Origin: Lewinellaceae bacterium
Lineage (GTDB): Bacteria; Bacteroidota; Bacteroidia; Chitinophagales; Saprospiraceae
Assembly: GCA_020636325.1 (NCBI GenBank)
Contig: JACJYC010000011.1
Coordinates: forward strand, 124,001-188,000
Direction: 5' to 3'
Length of the DNA: 64,000 nt
Shown here: one piece after another, positions 7,558 through 15,729 of the stretch
How the letters are laid out: each line of letters opens with the position of its first letter
How positions within the stretch are numbered: the first letter of the stretch is position 1
The notes under the pieces: model-generated
The model's input: the letters and a program-made list of their open reading frames with translations, nothing else
What the model was told of the DNA's origin: nothing
Databases searched by the model: none
Program-made: the position numbers and the translations under genes

Positions 7558-9564
7558 ATGACCTTCTTTTTACGCAATCGATTGTGTTTTTTCCTGGCGT
7601 TGGCCCTGACTGCCCAGATGAACGCCCAGGAAAAAGCCGTGCTCACTTTCGTTGCCTCAGCCGGCGATTTCGACCGGTTCGACAGCCCGGTATCGGCGTC
7701 CCTGGAGGATGTCCCGATCGCCGGACCGGATATGGGCTTCCGAATGGCTGAGCAAACCCCTGGCGGGGAGGTTCCGGTTGACTTCCAGTTCGACGGAAAC
7801 CGGATCTGGTGGCAACTTTCCGGCGAAACCCCGGCGGGCGCCGACCGGATCTACCGGCTTTACCGGACAGACGGGGCCCCGAAGGCGCCTGCCGGCAACC
7901 TGACCGTGAGCCGCGAGGACGGCGCCATACTTTTCCAAAAGGGCAAAAAGAACATTCTGCGTTACCAGTACAAGGAGGAGATGCCGCCTGCGGGCAAGTC
8001 TCCCCTGTACCGGCGCGGCGGTTTCATCCACCCGCTCTGGTCGCCCGGCGGCGAGGTCCTCACCCGCATACAGCCCCCCGACCATACGCACCATTACGGC
8101 ATCTGGAACCCCTGGACCCACACCACCTTCGAAGGCCGCCACCTGGATTTCTGGAACCTGAACGAGGGCCAGGCAACCGTACGGGTAGTCGGCCTGCCTG
8201 TATTCCAGCAAGGCGCTGTTTTCGGGGAAATGTCCGCCCGCCACGAGCATGTCGACCTCACCGCCCCCGCGCCGGAAGGTTACAAGGCCGCCCTGGAGGA
8301 AGGCTGGAAGATCCGGGTCTGGAACGCCGGATCGGAAAAAGGCCCCTGGGTGGTCGATTTCACATCGACCCTCAACTGCGCCACCGACAGCGCACTGACC
8401 ATCGACGCTTACCGCTACCAGGGTTTCGGTTACCGCGGTACGGAAAAATGGGATGATCAGACCGCCAGGCTCCTCACCTCCGAAGGCAAGGACAAATCCG
8501 ACGGCAACGGCACCCGGGCCCGCTGGATCGACGTGCGCGGGGATTCCGGCCCCGGCAAATCCGGCATCCTGTTCATGACCAACCCGCAAAACCACAATTT
8601 CCCGGAACAACTCCGGATCTGGCCGACGGGTACGAACAAGGGACAGGAGAACGTATTCATCAACTTCAATCCGGCGCAGGAACAGGATTGGGTGCTCCAT
8701 CCGGGCAAAACCTATACCCTGAACTACCGGATGCTGGTGTACGACGGCACGCCGAGCCCCGAACTGATGGATAAATACTGGCAGGATTACGCCCATCCCA
8801 TTGAAGCCAGGGTAGCGCTCAATCAGTCGGGCGGGCCCAAACGGGTCCTCGTGTACACCAGGAACGGCAAAGGTTACATACACGAAAACCGCGCGGCCAG
8901 CGTAGAAGCCATCAAAAAACTGGGGGCCGAGAACGGATTCATCGTGGATGCCACGGAGGATCCGGCCTTCATCACCGAAGAGAACCTGAAAAAATACCAG
9001 GCCGTCATCTGTTCGAATACCAACAACGAGACCTTTGATACGGAAGCCGGCAAGCTGGCGTTCCAGCGCTATATCCAGGCCGGCGGCGGCTTTGTGGGCA
9101 TCCACTCGGCCAGCGGTTCCGAACGGCAATGGCCCTGGTTCTGGAGCCTGCTCGGGGGCAAATTCCGGCGTCACCCACCGTTGCAATCCTTCGACGTCAA
9201 GGTCATCGATCCGACCCATCCCTCCACCCTGCACCTGGGCAAGATCTGGAAATGGGAGGACGAATGTTATTACCTGGAGCAGTTCAACCCCGGCAACCAC
9301 GTCCTGCTGGCCGCCGATCTCACCACGGTTGAAGACGATAAAAAGGCCGAATACCCCGGCGTCATCTTCGGCAACTACATTCCGCTTGCCTGGTGCCGCG
9401 ACAACGGCCCCGGCCGCGCCTGGTACACCGCGCTCGGCCATAAGCCGGAATATTACGCCGATCCGAATTACCTGAAACATCTGCTGGGCGGCATCCTCTG
9501 GGTGCTCGACGGGACCGATCGTCTGGATTATTCCCGGGCAACCGCCGTGCTGATGAATGATTGA
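7558..9564 (+). CDS. Exported two-domain protein: DUF6807 (PmoA-like) fused to ThuA-like domain
   Basis: The 668-residue protein has a signal peptide (cleavage after MNAQ, residue 23). Residues about 25-410 match the DUF6807 family often labelled PmoA, with the conserved HPLWSPGGEVLTR, DHTHHYGIWNPWTHT and FEGRHLDFWN segments rich in His. Residues about 428-660 are ThuA-like (class I amidotransferase fold): VLVYTRNGKGYIHEN, GGGFVGIHSASG and the closing RAWYTALGH are typical. ThuA was named for trehalose utilisation, and such domains occur with Gfo/Idh dehydrogenases and sugar isomerases, the neighbours seen here. The ATG at 7558 begins the signal. It is probably the first gene of a sugar-processing unit running to about 14.9 kb. 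The exact reaction is unknown. Confidence 0.85.
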   Translation: MTFFLRNRLCFFLALALTAQMNAQEKAVLTFVASAGDFDRFDSPVSASLEDVPIAGPDMGFRMAEQTPGGEVPVDFQFDGNRIWWQLSGETPAGADRIYRLYRTDGAPKAPAGNLTVSREDGAILFQKGKKNILRYQYKEEMPPAGKSPLYRRGGFIHPLWSPGGEVLTRIQPPDHTHHYGIWNPWTHTTFEGRHLDFWNLNEGQATVRVVGLPVFQQGAVFGEMSARHEHVDLTAPAPEGYKAALEEGWKIRVWNAGSEKGPWVVDFTSTLNCATDSALTIDAYRYQGFGYRGTEKWDDQTARLLTSEGKDKSDGNGTRARWIDVRGDSGPGKSGILFMTNPQNHNFPEQLRIWPTGTNKGQENVFINFNPAQEQDWVLHPGKTYTLNYRMLVYDGTPSPELMDKYWQDYAHPIEARVALNQSGGPKRVLVYTRNGKGYIHENRAASVEAIKKLGAENGFIVDATEDPAFITEENLKKYQAVICSNTNNETFDTEAGKLAFQRYIQAGGGFVGIHSASGSERQWPWFWSLLGGKFRRHPPLQSFDVKVIDPTHPSTLHLGKIWKWEDECYYLEQFNPGNHVLLAADLTTVEDDKKAEYPGVIFGNYIPLAWCRDNGPGRAWYTALGHKPEYYADPNYLKHLLGGILWVLDGTDRLDYSRATAVLMND

Positions 9565-9582
9565 TTTTTACGTACGAACCGA

Positions 9583-9660
9583 ATCCGATCGATTCCTCGA
9601 TTCCTCGATTCCTCGGTTCCTCGGTTCCTCAATTTTTAGATTCTTCGATTCCTCAACTCA
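9583..9660 (+). repeat. Intergenic CTCGATTC tandem repeat
   Basis: Degenerate units of TCCTCGATTC / TTCCTCGG lie between the ThuA-fusion stop and the next gene. Related arrays are at 25840-25900 and 27465-27660. It gives a spurious in-frame extension of the next gene (SSIPRFLGSS-type peptide), which was not accepted as coding. Confidence 0.85.
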
Positions 9661-9668
9661 ATAAAATC

Positions 9669-11078
9669 ATGTCAAACAAAAAGATCACCAACAAAAAAGG
9701 CCTATCCCGCCGGGAATACCTGAAGACCGCCGCGGCCGGAGCAGTAGGCATGTTAGCGGTACCCACTATCGTACCGGCTTCCGTTTTCGGGAAAAGTGCG
9801 CCCAGCAACCGGATCCAGATCGGCCAGATCGGCTTCGGCCGGATCGCCAAGACCCACGACCTGCCCGATACCATGCGATATGACGTCGCACGGGTAATCG
9901 CCGTTTGCGACCTGGATGAAAATCGCGTCCAGGACGGCAAACAATGGATCGAACAGCAGTACAAAAGCAAGAACAAGCCCGATCACGAGGTCAAAACCTA
10001 CGGCGATTACCGGGAATTGCTCATGAACCCGGAGATCGACGCCGTCATCATCAGTACGCCGGATCACTGGCATGCCCAGCCCGCAATGGACGCGGCGATG
10101 GCCGGCAAACATATCTACATGCAAAAACCCGCCTCCCTGACCATTGCGGAAGGCCGGGCCATGAGCGACACCATCCACCGCACCGGGGTCACCTTCCAGG
10201 TCGGCAGCCAGCAGCGCTCAGCCAGCCCGTGGCCGCAGTTCAAGCGGGCCTGCGAACTGGTGCGCAACGGCCGCATCGGCGAGATCAAGACTGTGAAGAT
10301 CGGCCTCCCCGGGGACCCTTCAGGCGACGAGGAACCGGAAATGCCCATCCCGTCCAACCTGAACTATGAAATGTGGCTGGGCTCCACGCCTTATGTTTAT
10401 TATACCGAAAACCGGGTACACCCGCAGAAAGGGTACGGCCGCCCGGGCTGGCTGCGCTGCGAACAATTCGGCGCCGGCATGATCACCGGCTGGGGCGCTC
10501 ACCATATCGATACCGCCCACTGGGGTATGGGTACGGAATACACCGGCCCGATCGAGGTGGAGGCCAAGGCCGAATTCCCGAAAAGCGGGTTGTGGAATGT
10601 CCACGGCGACTTCCTGGTGACGGCCAGGTACGCGAACGGCGCCACCATGCTCGTGAGCGGCGAATTTCCCAACGGCGTCCGCTTTGAAGGCACCGAAGGC
10701 TGGATCTTTGTCTCCCGCGGCAACGTCGGGGTCACCGCCAGCGACCCGGCCAATGCCAAGAACAGCGACGCCTTCAGCGCCAGCGATGCCAAAATCCTCC
10801 AGTCGGTCATCGGCCCGGATGAGATCCATCTCTACGACAGCCCCGACCAGCACGGCAACTGGCTGGATTGCATCATCAGCGGCGCCCAGACGGTCGCACC
10901 GGTAGAAGTGGCCCACCGCTCCTGCTCGGCTTGCCTGGTCTTCCATACGGCCATGAAACTGCCGCGCAAACTGTACTGGGATCCCATGCGCGAACGGTTC
11001 AAAAATGACGACGAGGCCAATGCCATGCTCTCCCGCCCGCAACGGTGGCCGTACGGCACGGAGTATTCTAGGCCTTGA
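9669..11078 (+). CDS. Tat-exported Gfo/Idh/MocA-family oxidoreductase
   Basis: The protein has 469 residues from the ATG at 9669. SRREYLKTAAAGAVG is a Tat signal. The Rossmann start IRIGQIGFGRIAKTHD-type segment (RIQIGQIGFGRI) is followed by AVCDLDE and then by STPDHWHAQPAMDAAMAGKHIYMQKPAS, the family signature with the Lys of the xKP motif. GWGAHHIDTAHWGMG carries the catalytic-type Asp and His. These NAD(P) enzymes oxidise or reduce sugars and cyclitols; Tat export of a pre-loaded cofactor enzyme to the periplasm is common in Bacteroidota and Planctomycetota homologues. The upstream in-frame TTG lies in a tandem repeat and was rejected. Its stop TGA opens a decamer repeat. Confidence 0.9.
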   Translation: MSNKKITNKKGLSRREYLKTAAAGAVGMLAVPTIVPASVFGKSAPSNRIQIGQIGFGRIAKTHDLPDTMRYDVARVIAVCDLDENRVQDGKQWIEQQYKSKNKPDHEVKTYGDYRELLMNPEIDAVIISTPDHWHAQPAMDAAMAGKHIYMQKPASLTIAEGRAMSDTIHRTGVTFQVGSQQRSASPWPQFKRACELVRNGRIGEIKTVKIGLPGDPSGDEEPEMPIPSNLNYEMWLGSTPYVYYTENRVHPQKGYGRPGWLRCEQFGAGMITGWGAHHIDTAHWGMGTEYTGPIEVEAKAEFPKSGLWNVHGDFLVTARYANGATMLVSGEFPNGVRFEGTEGWIFVSRGNVGVTASDPANAKNSDAFSASDAKILQSVIGPDEIHLYDSPDQHGNWLDCIISGAQTVAPVEVAHRSCSACLVFHTAMKLPRKLYWDPMRERFKNDDEANAMLSRPQRWPYGTEYSRP

Positions 11079-11170
11079 TTATTGTTGTTGATTGTTGTTG
11101 ATTGTTGTTGATTGTTGTTGATTGTTGTTGATTGTTGTTGATTGTTGTTGATTGTTGTTGACTGTTGTTT
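11079..11170 (+). repeat. Decamer tandem repeat (TGATTGTTGT)
   Basis: About eight near-perfect copies of a 10-bp unit begin at the stop codon of the Gfo/Idh gene. The unit contains TGA, so the stop is part of the array. A related TTTGTTGT array lies at 27375. Confidence 0.9.
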
Positions 11171-11216
11171 ATTTTTGTTCATTGCGGTTTATGGTGGTTT
11201 GTTGCTGTTCCCGGAA

Positions 11217-11386
11217 CAATAATCAACCATCATAAATCCGCCTCCGCCCTGCAGGCTATTGCGGACGGAGCCATCATAAACCCGCCTCCGCCAAGGCTAT
11301 GGCGGACGGCGCCATCATAAACCATCATAAACCATCATCAACCATCATAAACCATCATAAACGATCATCAACCGTTACAAACCAAT
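11217..11386 (+). repeat. AACCATCATA tandem repeat with two GC-rich hairpins
   Basis: Units of AACCATCATAA run up to the start of the next gene. They are interrupted twice, at about 11240-11270 and 11282-11311, by inverted segments such as CCGCC AAGGCTAT GGCGG. The array ends 4 bp before the next ATG, so it must form most of that gene's 5' untranslated region or promoter. Confidence 0.85.
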
Positions 11387-11389
11387 AAA

Positions 11390-12787
11390 ATGACCAGATT
11401 TTCGCCCTTTTTCCTCTGCCTCTTCGCAGGCGCCCTGCTGCTGACATCCTGCAATAACAATATGAGCTCAACGGAAACCCAACCGGAAAAGGTCCGCCTG
11501 ATCACCCTGGATCCGGGCCATTTCCACGCCGCGCTGGTCCAGAAGTACATGTATGACGACGTCGATTCGGTCGTCCACATCTATGCGCCGGGCGGCAGCG
11601 AGCTGGATGGCCATATGGCCCGCATCAACAGCTACAACAGCCGCGCCGGGGACCCGACCCGGTGGCAGTCCGAGATCTATACAGGGCCGGATTATCTGGA
11701 CAAGATGATCGCGGAAAAAGCGGGCAATGTGGTGGTGATCGCCGGCAACAACGCGCAGAAGACGCAATATATCCTGTCGTCCGTTCAGGCGGGTTTGAAC
11801 GTGCTGGCCGACAAGCCCATGGTCATCAACCGGCCCAATTTCGAGGTCCTGAAAACGGCTTTTACCGCCGCAGCCGGCAACCATGTGCTCCTGTACGATA
11901 TCATGACCGAGCGCTATGAGGTGACCACCATTCTGCAAAAGGAATTGTCCCATACACCCGCGCTCTTCGGCGAAATGGAGAAAGGTAGCGTCGACAACCC
12001 GGCCATCACCAAGGAGAGCGTACACCACTTCTTCAAGTACGTCTCCGGCTCGCCCCTGATCAGGCCGGCCTGGTTCTTTGACGTGGAGCAGGAAGGCGAG
12101 GGGATCGTGGATGTATCCACCCACCTGGTCGACCTGGTATTCTGGGAGTGTTTCCCCGGGCAGATCATCGACTACCAGACCGACCTCAACCTGGATCAGG
12201 CGCGTCGCTGGACGACCGACCTGCATCCCGCGCAGTTCAACCTAGTCACCGGCCTGACCGGCTACCCGGATTACCTCAGCAAATATGTCATCCAGGACAG
12301 CCTCCTGAGCGTGAGCAGCAACGGCGAGATCAACTTCACCGTCAAGGGCATCCACGCCAAAGTATCCGTGATCTGGAATTTCCAGGCGCCCGAAGGCGCA
12401 GGGGATACGCATTTCTCCATCGTGCGCGGTACCAAGGCCAATATGGTCATCCGCCAGGGCGCCGAGCAGGGATACAAGCCCGTGCTGTATGTAGAACCCG
12501 TCGATCCGTCGATGGCCGCCACCCTGGAACCTGAATTGAAAAAAGCATTGGATGGCTTGTCCGACCGCTACCCGGGGCTTTCCTATCAGGCCTCGGCAAA
12601 CGGCTGGGAGGTCCTCATTCCCGAACAGTTCAAGGAAGGCCATGAAGCCCATTTTGCGCGCGTCATGGAAAAATACCTGCAATACCTGAAGGAAGGCAAA
12701 CTGCCGGACTGGGAAGTGCCGAACATGATCGCGAAGTATTGGGTGACGACGGGGGCGCTGGAGATGGCGCTGGGGGGGAAGGAGTGA
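11390..12787 (+). CDS. Lipoprotein Gfo/Idh/MocA-family oxidoreductase
   Basis: The protein has 465 residues. MTRFSPFFLCLFAGALLLTSC is a lipoprotein signal with lipobox LTSC. The dehydrogenase region contains VRLITLDPGHFHAALVQ, VVVIAGNNAQKT and LNVLADKPMVIN, which matches the xKP region of Gfo/Idh/MocA enzymes but lacks a classic GxGxxG start. The C-terminal half (VDVSTHLVDLVFWE) fits the oxidoreductase C-terminal domain. This subfamily is usually annotated as putative oxidoreductase; it may bind a nucleotide sugar or keto-sugar at the membrane. It follows the Tat Gfo/Idh gene and precedes an NAD-epimerase, supporting a shared periplasmic sugar pathway. Its TGA stop begins a G-tract minisatellite. 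Confidence 0.85.
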   Translation: MTRFSPFFLCLFAGALLLTSCNNNMSSTETQPEKVRLITLDPGHFHAALVQKYMYDDVDSVVHIYAPGGSELDGHMARINSYNSRAGDPTRWQSEIYTGPDYLDKMIAEKAGNVVVIAGNNAQKTQYILSSVQAGLNVLADKPMVINRPNFEVLKTAFTAAAGNHVLLYDIMTERYEVTTILQKELSHTPALFGEMEKGSVDNPAITKESVHHFFKYVSGSPLIRPAWFFDVEQEGEGIVDVSTHLVDLVFWECFPGQIIDYQTDLNLDQARRWTTDLHPAQFNLVTGLTGYPDYLSKYVIQDSLLSVSSNGEINFTVKGIHAKVSVIWNFQAPEGAGDTHFSIVRGTKANMVIRQGAEQGYKPVLYVEPVDPSMAATLEPELKKALDGLSDRYPGLSYQASANGWEVLIPEQFKEGHEAHFARVMEKYLQYLKEGKLPDWEVPNMIAKYWVTTGALEMALGGKE

Positions 12788-12878
12788 GAGGGGTGAGAGG
12801 GGTGAGAGGGGTGAGAGGGGTGAGAGGGTGAGAGGGTGAGAGGGTGAGAGGGTGAGAGGGGTGAGAGGGGTGAGAGAG
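12784..12878 (+). repeat. G-tract minisatellite (TGAGAGGGG type) at a stop codon
   Basis: About eleven units of TGAGAGGG(G) start at the TGA stop of the lipoprotein dehydrogenase gene. More than ten GGG tracts separated by 5 bp make this the best quadruplex candidate in the window. A copy of the 110-bp inverted-end element follows 100 bp later. Confidence 0.92.
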
Positions 12879-12978
12879 CGGGCTTCTTGGAATCCATTGT
12901 GCGCATTGTGGTAAAAATTCGATGAACGCTGCGGATTTCGAGCATATGCAAAGTCTGCAATGGCGGCCGGCATCGGTG

Positions 12979-13088
12979 GGACCGTTCAGCATTTTGTGTC
13001 AACCGGATTTTTAGCATGCGCAGCTTGCTAAAAATCAGATCTTTGCGTCTTTGCGTCTTGGCGCGAGAACACTGTTTTGAATAGTCTC
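12979..13088 (+). repeat. 110-bp inverted-end element, copy 3
   Basis: It has the same hairpin core and TTTGCGTC triplet as copies 1, 2 and 4. It ends about 60 bp before the ATG of the NAD-epimerase gene, so its right end may sit in or next to that gene's promoter (a TATCTTTA-like box lies at about 13119). Confidence 0.85.
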
Positions 13089-13151
13089 GCATCGGTATGC
13101 GGCTTTTGCAATTTCTCTTATCTTTATACCCGAATCACCTGAATAAACACC

Positions 13152-14321
13152 ATGCATAAAACCAATTCAAGACGAGCATTCCTCGAAAAGGGCCTCAAAC
13201 TGGGGCTCATCCTTCCTTTTGCCGGCAGCCAACTCCTCGCTTGCAAACCCAAGGCCGCCGAAGAAGAGAACGGCAAAAAGCTGAAGATCCTCATCCTGGG
13301 CGGGACCAGCTTCCTCGGGCCCCACCAGATCGCCTACGCGCTGCAACGCGGCCATACGGTAGCTACTTTCACCCGAGGGCACACCGAGCCCGTTATCTAC
13401 AAGGACCTTTTCGAGCAGGTCACCCAACTGACCGGCGACCGGGCAACCGACCTGTCGGCACTGGAAAACGGGGAATGGGACGCCGTGATCGACAATTCCG
13501 GGCAGCGTGTGGAATGGACCCAAAAATCTGCCGCGCTGCTGAAAGACAAGGCAGACATTTACCTGTATACCTCCTCTACAGGCGTTTTTTATCCGTATCT
13601 GGACAGCAATATCAGGGAAGATCATCCTTTGGTGCTGACCGAACCCGAGGGCATCGATGACGAGGTCATTCAGCTCGAATACCGCTACGGGGTTATGAAG
13701 GCCAATTCCGAGATCGCCGCCAGGGAAGCATTCGGCGACCACCGGACCATTGTCGTACGCCCCACCTATATGATCGGCCCTGCCGACAAATCCAACCGCT
13801 TCATCCACTGGCCTGTCAGGCTGGCCAAAGGGGGAGAGGTCCTGGTGCCCGGAAAGCCGGCCGACCCCGTCCAGTACGTCGATGTCCGGGATGTGGCCGA
13901 ATGGATGATCCGCCTGATCGAAGAGAAAAAAGCCGGCACCTACAACGCCGTCGGGCCGCAGCAGGCGCAAGGGGTGGCCGAATTTGCGGCGGAAGCTGCC
14001 AAGGCTTTCGATGTACAGACGTCCTTCATCCAGGTCGACGATTACGATTTCCTGAAAAGCCACCAGGTCACGGACCTCGTACCCTGGATCATGCCGGAAG
14101 GGAACAACGCCGGTTCTGCACTGATATCAAACGAAAAAGCCATCCAGGCCGGACTGACCTTCCGGAGCCTGCGCGATTCCGTTAAAGACACGCACGACTG
14201 GTGGTACTCGGACAACCTGACCGACGAACAACGCAACAAGTTCGAGCAAAATCCGGAGACCGTTCTGGCCCGGGAAACCGAAATCCTGACCGCATGGGCA
14301 GCATACAGCCCGATGAAATAG
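13152..14321 (+). CDS. Exported NAD-dependent epimerase/dehydratase-family protein
   Basis: The protein has 389 residues. SRRAFLEKGLKLGLI is a Tat-like signal ending in a possible lipobox (SQLLAC), so the protein may be a Tat lipoprotein. LKILILGGTSFLGPHQI is the Rossmann Gly-rich start of extended SDRs of the GGTxFLG type. YLYTSSTGVF supplies the Ser/Thr region and YGVMK is the YxxxK active site. RPTYMIGP and the later EWMIRLIEE segment fit family members that act on nucleotide sugars or isoflavone-like substrates. Export of an NAD enzyme agrees with the other Tat oxidoreductases nearby. The methyltransferase gene starts 4 bp after its stop, so the two are probably co-transcribed. Confidence 0.88.
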   Translation: MHKTNSRRAFLEKGLKLGLILPFAGSQLLACKPKAAEEENGKKLKILILGGTSFLGPHQIAYALQRGHTVATFTRGHTEPVIYKDLFEQVTQLTGDRATDLSALENGEWDAVIDNSGQRVEWTQKSAALLKDKADIYLYTSSTGVFYPYLDSNIREDHPLVLTEPEGIDDEVIQLEYRYGVMKANSEIAAREAFGDHRTIVVRPTYMIGPADKSNRFIHWPVRLAKGGEVLVPGKPADPVQYVDVRDVAEWMIRLIEEKKAGTYNAVGPQQAQGVAEFAAEAAKAFDVQTSFIQVDDYDFLKSHQVTDLVPWIMPEGNNAGSALISNEKAIQAGLTFRSLRDSVKDTHDWWYSDNLTDEQRNKFEQNPETVLARETEILTAWAAYSPMK

Positions 14322-14325
14322 CGCC

Positions 14326-14934
14326 ATGAAAGCATTCTGGGACGAACGATACAGCCACTCCGAATACGCATACGGGGAACAACCGAATGAATTCCTGAAG
14401 GCCCAACTGGAAAACTTTCCGGTGGGCGCTATCCTGTTTCCCGCAGAAGGCGAAGGCCGGAATTCGGTGTACGCCGCCCGGTCGGGTTGGCAGGCCAGCG
14501 CATTCGACCAGAGCGTGGAAGGGCAGAAAAAGGCGATCCAACTGGCTGAAAAAAACGGCGTGACCATTGATTATATCGTCAATTCCTTTCAGGATCTGCC
14601 CTATCTGCCCGGCCAGTTTGATGCCGTCGGGCTGTTTTACGCGCATTTCCCGGCGGAAAACCGGCGGGCATTTCACCGGCAACTGGCGGATTTCCTCCGG
14701 CCGGGCGGCGTGGTCATCCTAGAGGGGTTCAGCAAAAAAAACCTGGAATACCTCGCCCGAAACAGCGCCGTCGGCGGCCCCAGGGAAATTCAAATGCTGT
14801 TTTCAACGGACGAGATCCGGGCCGATTTCGACGGTTTTGAAATTTTGCAGCTGGCGGAAGAGGAAGTCGAATTGAATGAAGGATTGTACCACAAAGGGAC
14901 GGGGAGCGTGGTGCGTTTTGTGGGCAGAAAATGA
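14326..14934 (+). CDS. Class I SAM-dependent methyltransferase
   Basis: The protein has 202 residues and no signal peptide. WDERYSHSEYAYGEQPNEFL is the typical start of TehB/thiopurine-like small methyltransferases. The SAM-binding motif I is PAEGEGRNSVYAA, followed by the acidic residue in AFDQSVEGQ, and DAVGLFYAHFP marks motif IV. HRQLADFLRPGGVVILEGF is the common post-motif strand. It shares a 4-bp gap with the epimerase gene upstream. The substrate is not predictable; tellurite/thiol-type small-molecule methylation is one possibility. Confidence 0.85.
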   Translation: MKAFWDERYSHSEYAYGEQPNEFLKAQLENFPVGAILFPAEGEGRNSVYAARSGWQASAFDQSVEGQKKAIQLAEKNGVTIDYIVNSFQDLPYLPGQFDAVGLFYAHFPAENRRAFHRQLADFLRPGGVVILEGFSKKNLEYLARNSAVGGPREIQMLFSTDEIRADFDGFEILQLAEEEVELNEGLYHKGTGSVVRFVGRK

Positions 14935-15189
14935 AGCCTCCCCGTCAACATCCCGAATTTTGGGATTGTCGGTTTATCCGGGCCAACTGACGAAGCGCCA
15001 TAAAAAAGGTAAGAATATGGCCATTTTTTGCATGCTTTTCCAAAGAGACTTCAGTTAAACTGCCGAAAAACACGAATACCCCGGTTGAACCCTGAATTTG
15101 TCACCAAAATCATTCCTGCTTACATTGAATCGATCAGATCCTGCACAAGGGTCTGGGGTTATATTTTTTTTCACCAAAATCACCGACTC

Positions 15190-15678
15190 ATGTACCGCAC
15201 CGCACTGTATTTCGGGCTGATCGCAGCCACCTGCCTGTTTGCCGCCGGTTTTTCGGATCCGGGTACGCCTGCCGAAGCGCCTTCCCTCCCATTCACAACG
15301 GCTCAGGACACCTTCGACCAGTCAAAAGCGCTCGCCCTGCTCCGGGAGGAGATCAAAGGGAAGGAAAAACTCCCGGCGGAGACCGTGTTCAAAAACATCC
15401 AAACGCTGAAAGGAGTCCCGGCAGGCCGCATCCTGGCCATCATGGAAATGGGCTACAGCCGGTCGCTCGGCGTCACCTGCACGCATTGTCACAATCCGGA
15501 GGCCTGGGACAGCGAAGAAAAACCCGCCAAGCAGATCACCCGGGAAATGGCGGCCATGGCCAAAACCATCAATTCGGAATTGCTGGCAAAAATCCAGAAC
15601 CTGGAAAGCGCCAGTCCGGTCGTCAATTGCACGACCTGTCACCGCGGACAGGTGAAACCGGCGACTTCCCTGGATTGA
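15190..15678 (+). CDS. Small diheme-motif c-type cytochrome
   Basis: From the ATG at 15190 the protein has 162 residues with a signal peptide or anchor (LYFGLIAATCLFAAGF). Two CxxCH heme sites are visible, CTHCH near residue 99 and CTTCH near residue 149. The segment around the first site (GRILAIMEMGYSRSLGVTC) and VNCTTCHRGQVKP match the photosynthetic-reaction-centre-cytochrome-like family that is widespread in non-phototrophic Bacteroidota, Acidobacteriota and Planctomycetota. It is likely a periplasmic electron carrier and could take electrons from the exported dehydrogenases around it. A longer in-frame extension to 15028 has no signal-like character and was dropped. Confidence 0.85.
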   Translation: MYRTALYFGLIAATCLFAAGFSDPGTPAEAPSLPFTTAQDTFDQSKALALLREEIKGKEKLPAETVFKNIQTLKGVPAGRILAIMEMGYSRSLGVTCTHCHNPEAWDSEEKPAKQITREMAAMAKTINSELLAKIQNLESASPVVNCTTCHRGQVKPATSLD

Positions 15679-15729
15679 TCCGGCAGGATTAGCCGTTTTG
15701 TTTTATCTTTCAGGATTCAAAACCGACCT

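Noticed and set aside
7657..9480. 607-codon antisense ORF
   Set aside because: It is the complement of the DUF6807-ThuA gene; the plus-strand frame carries all family motifs, and the long ORF reflects high GC content.
9561..9668. 36-codon upstream extension of the Tat Gfo/Idh gene (TTG start)
   Set aside because: It translates the CTCGATTC tandem repeat (SSIPRFLGSS peptide) and would bury the Tat signal.
11079..11170. CRISPR-like regular repeat array
   Set aside because: The unit is 10 bp with no spacers, so it is a simple tandem repeat. The same holds for the other minisatellites; no cas genes are present.
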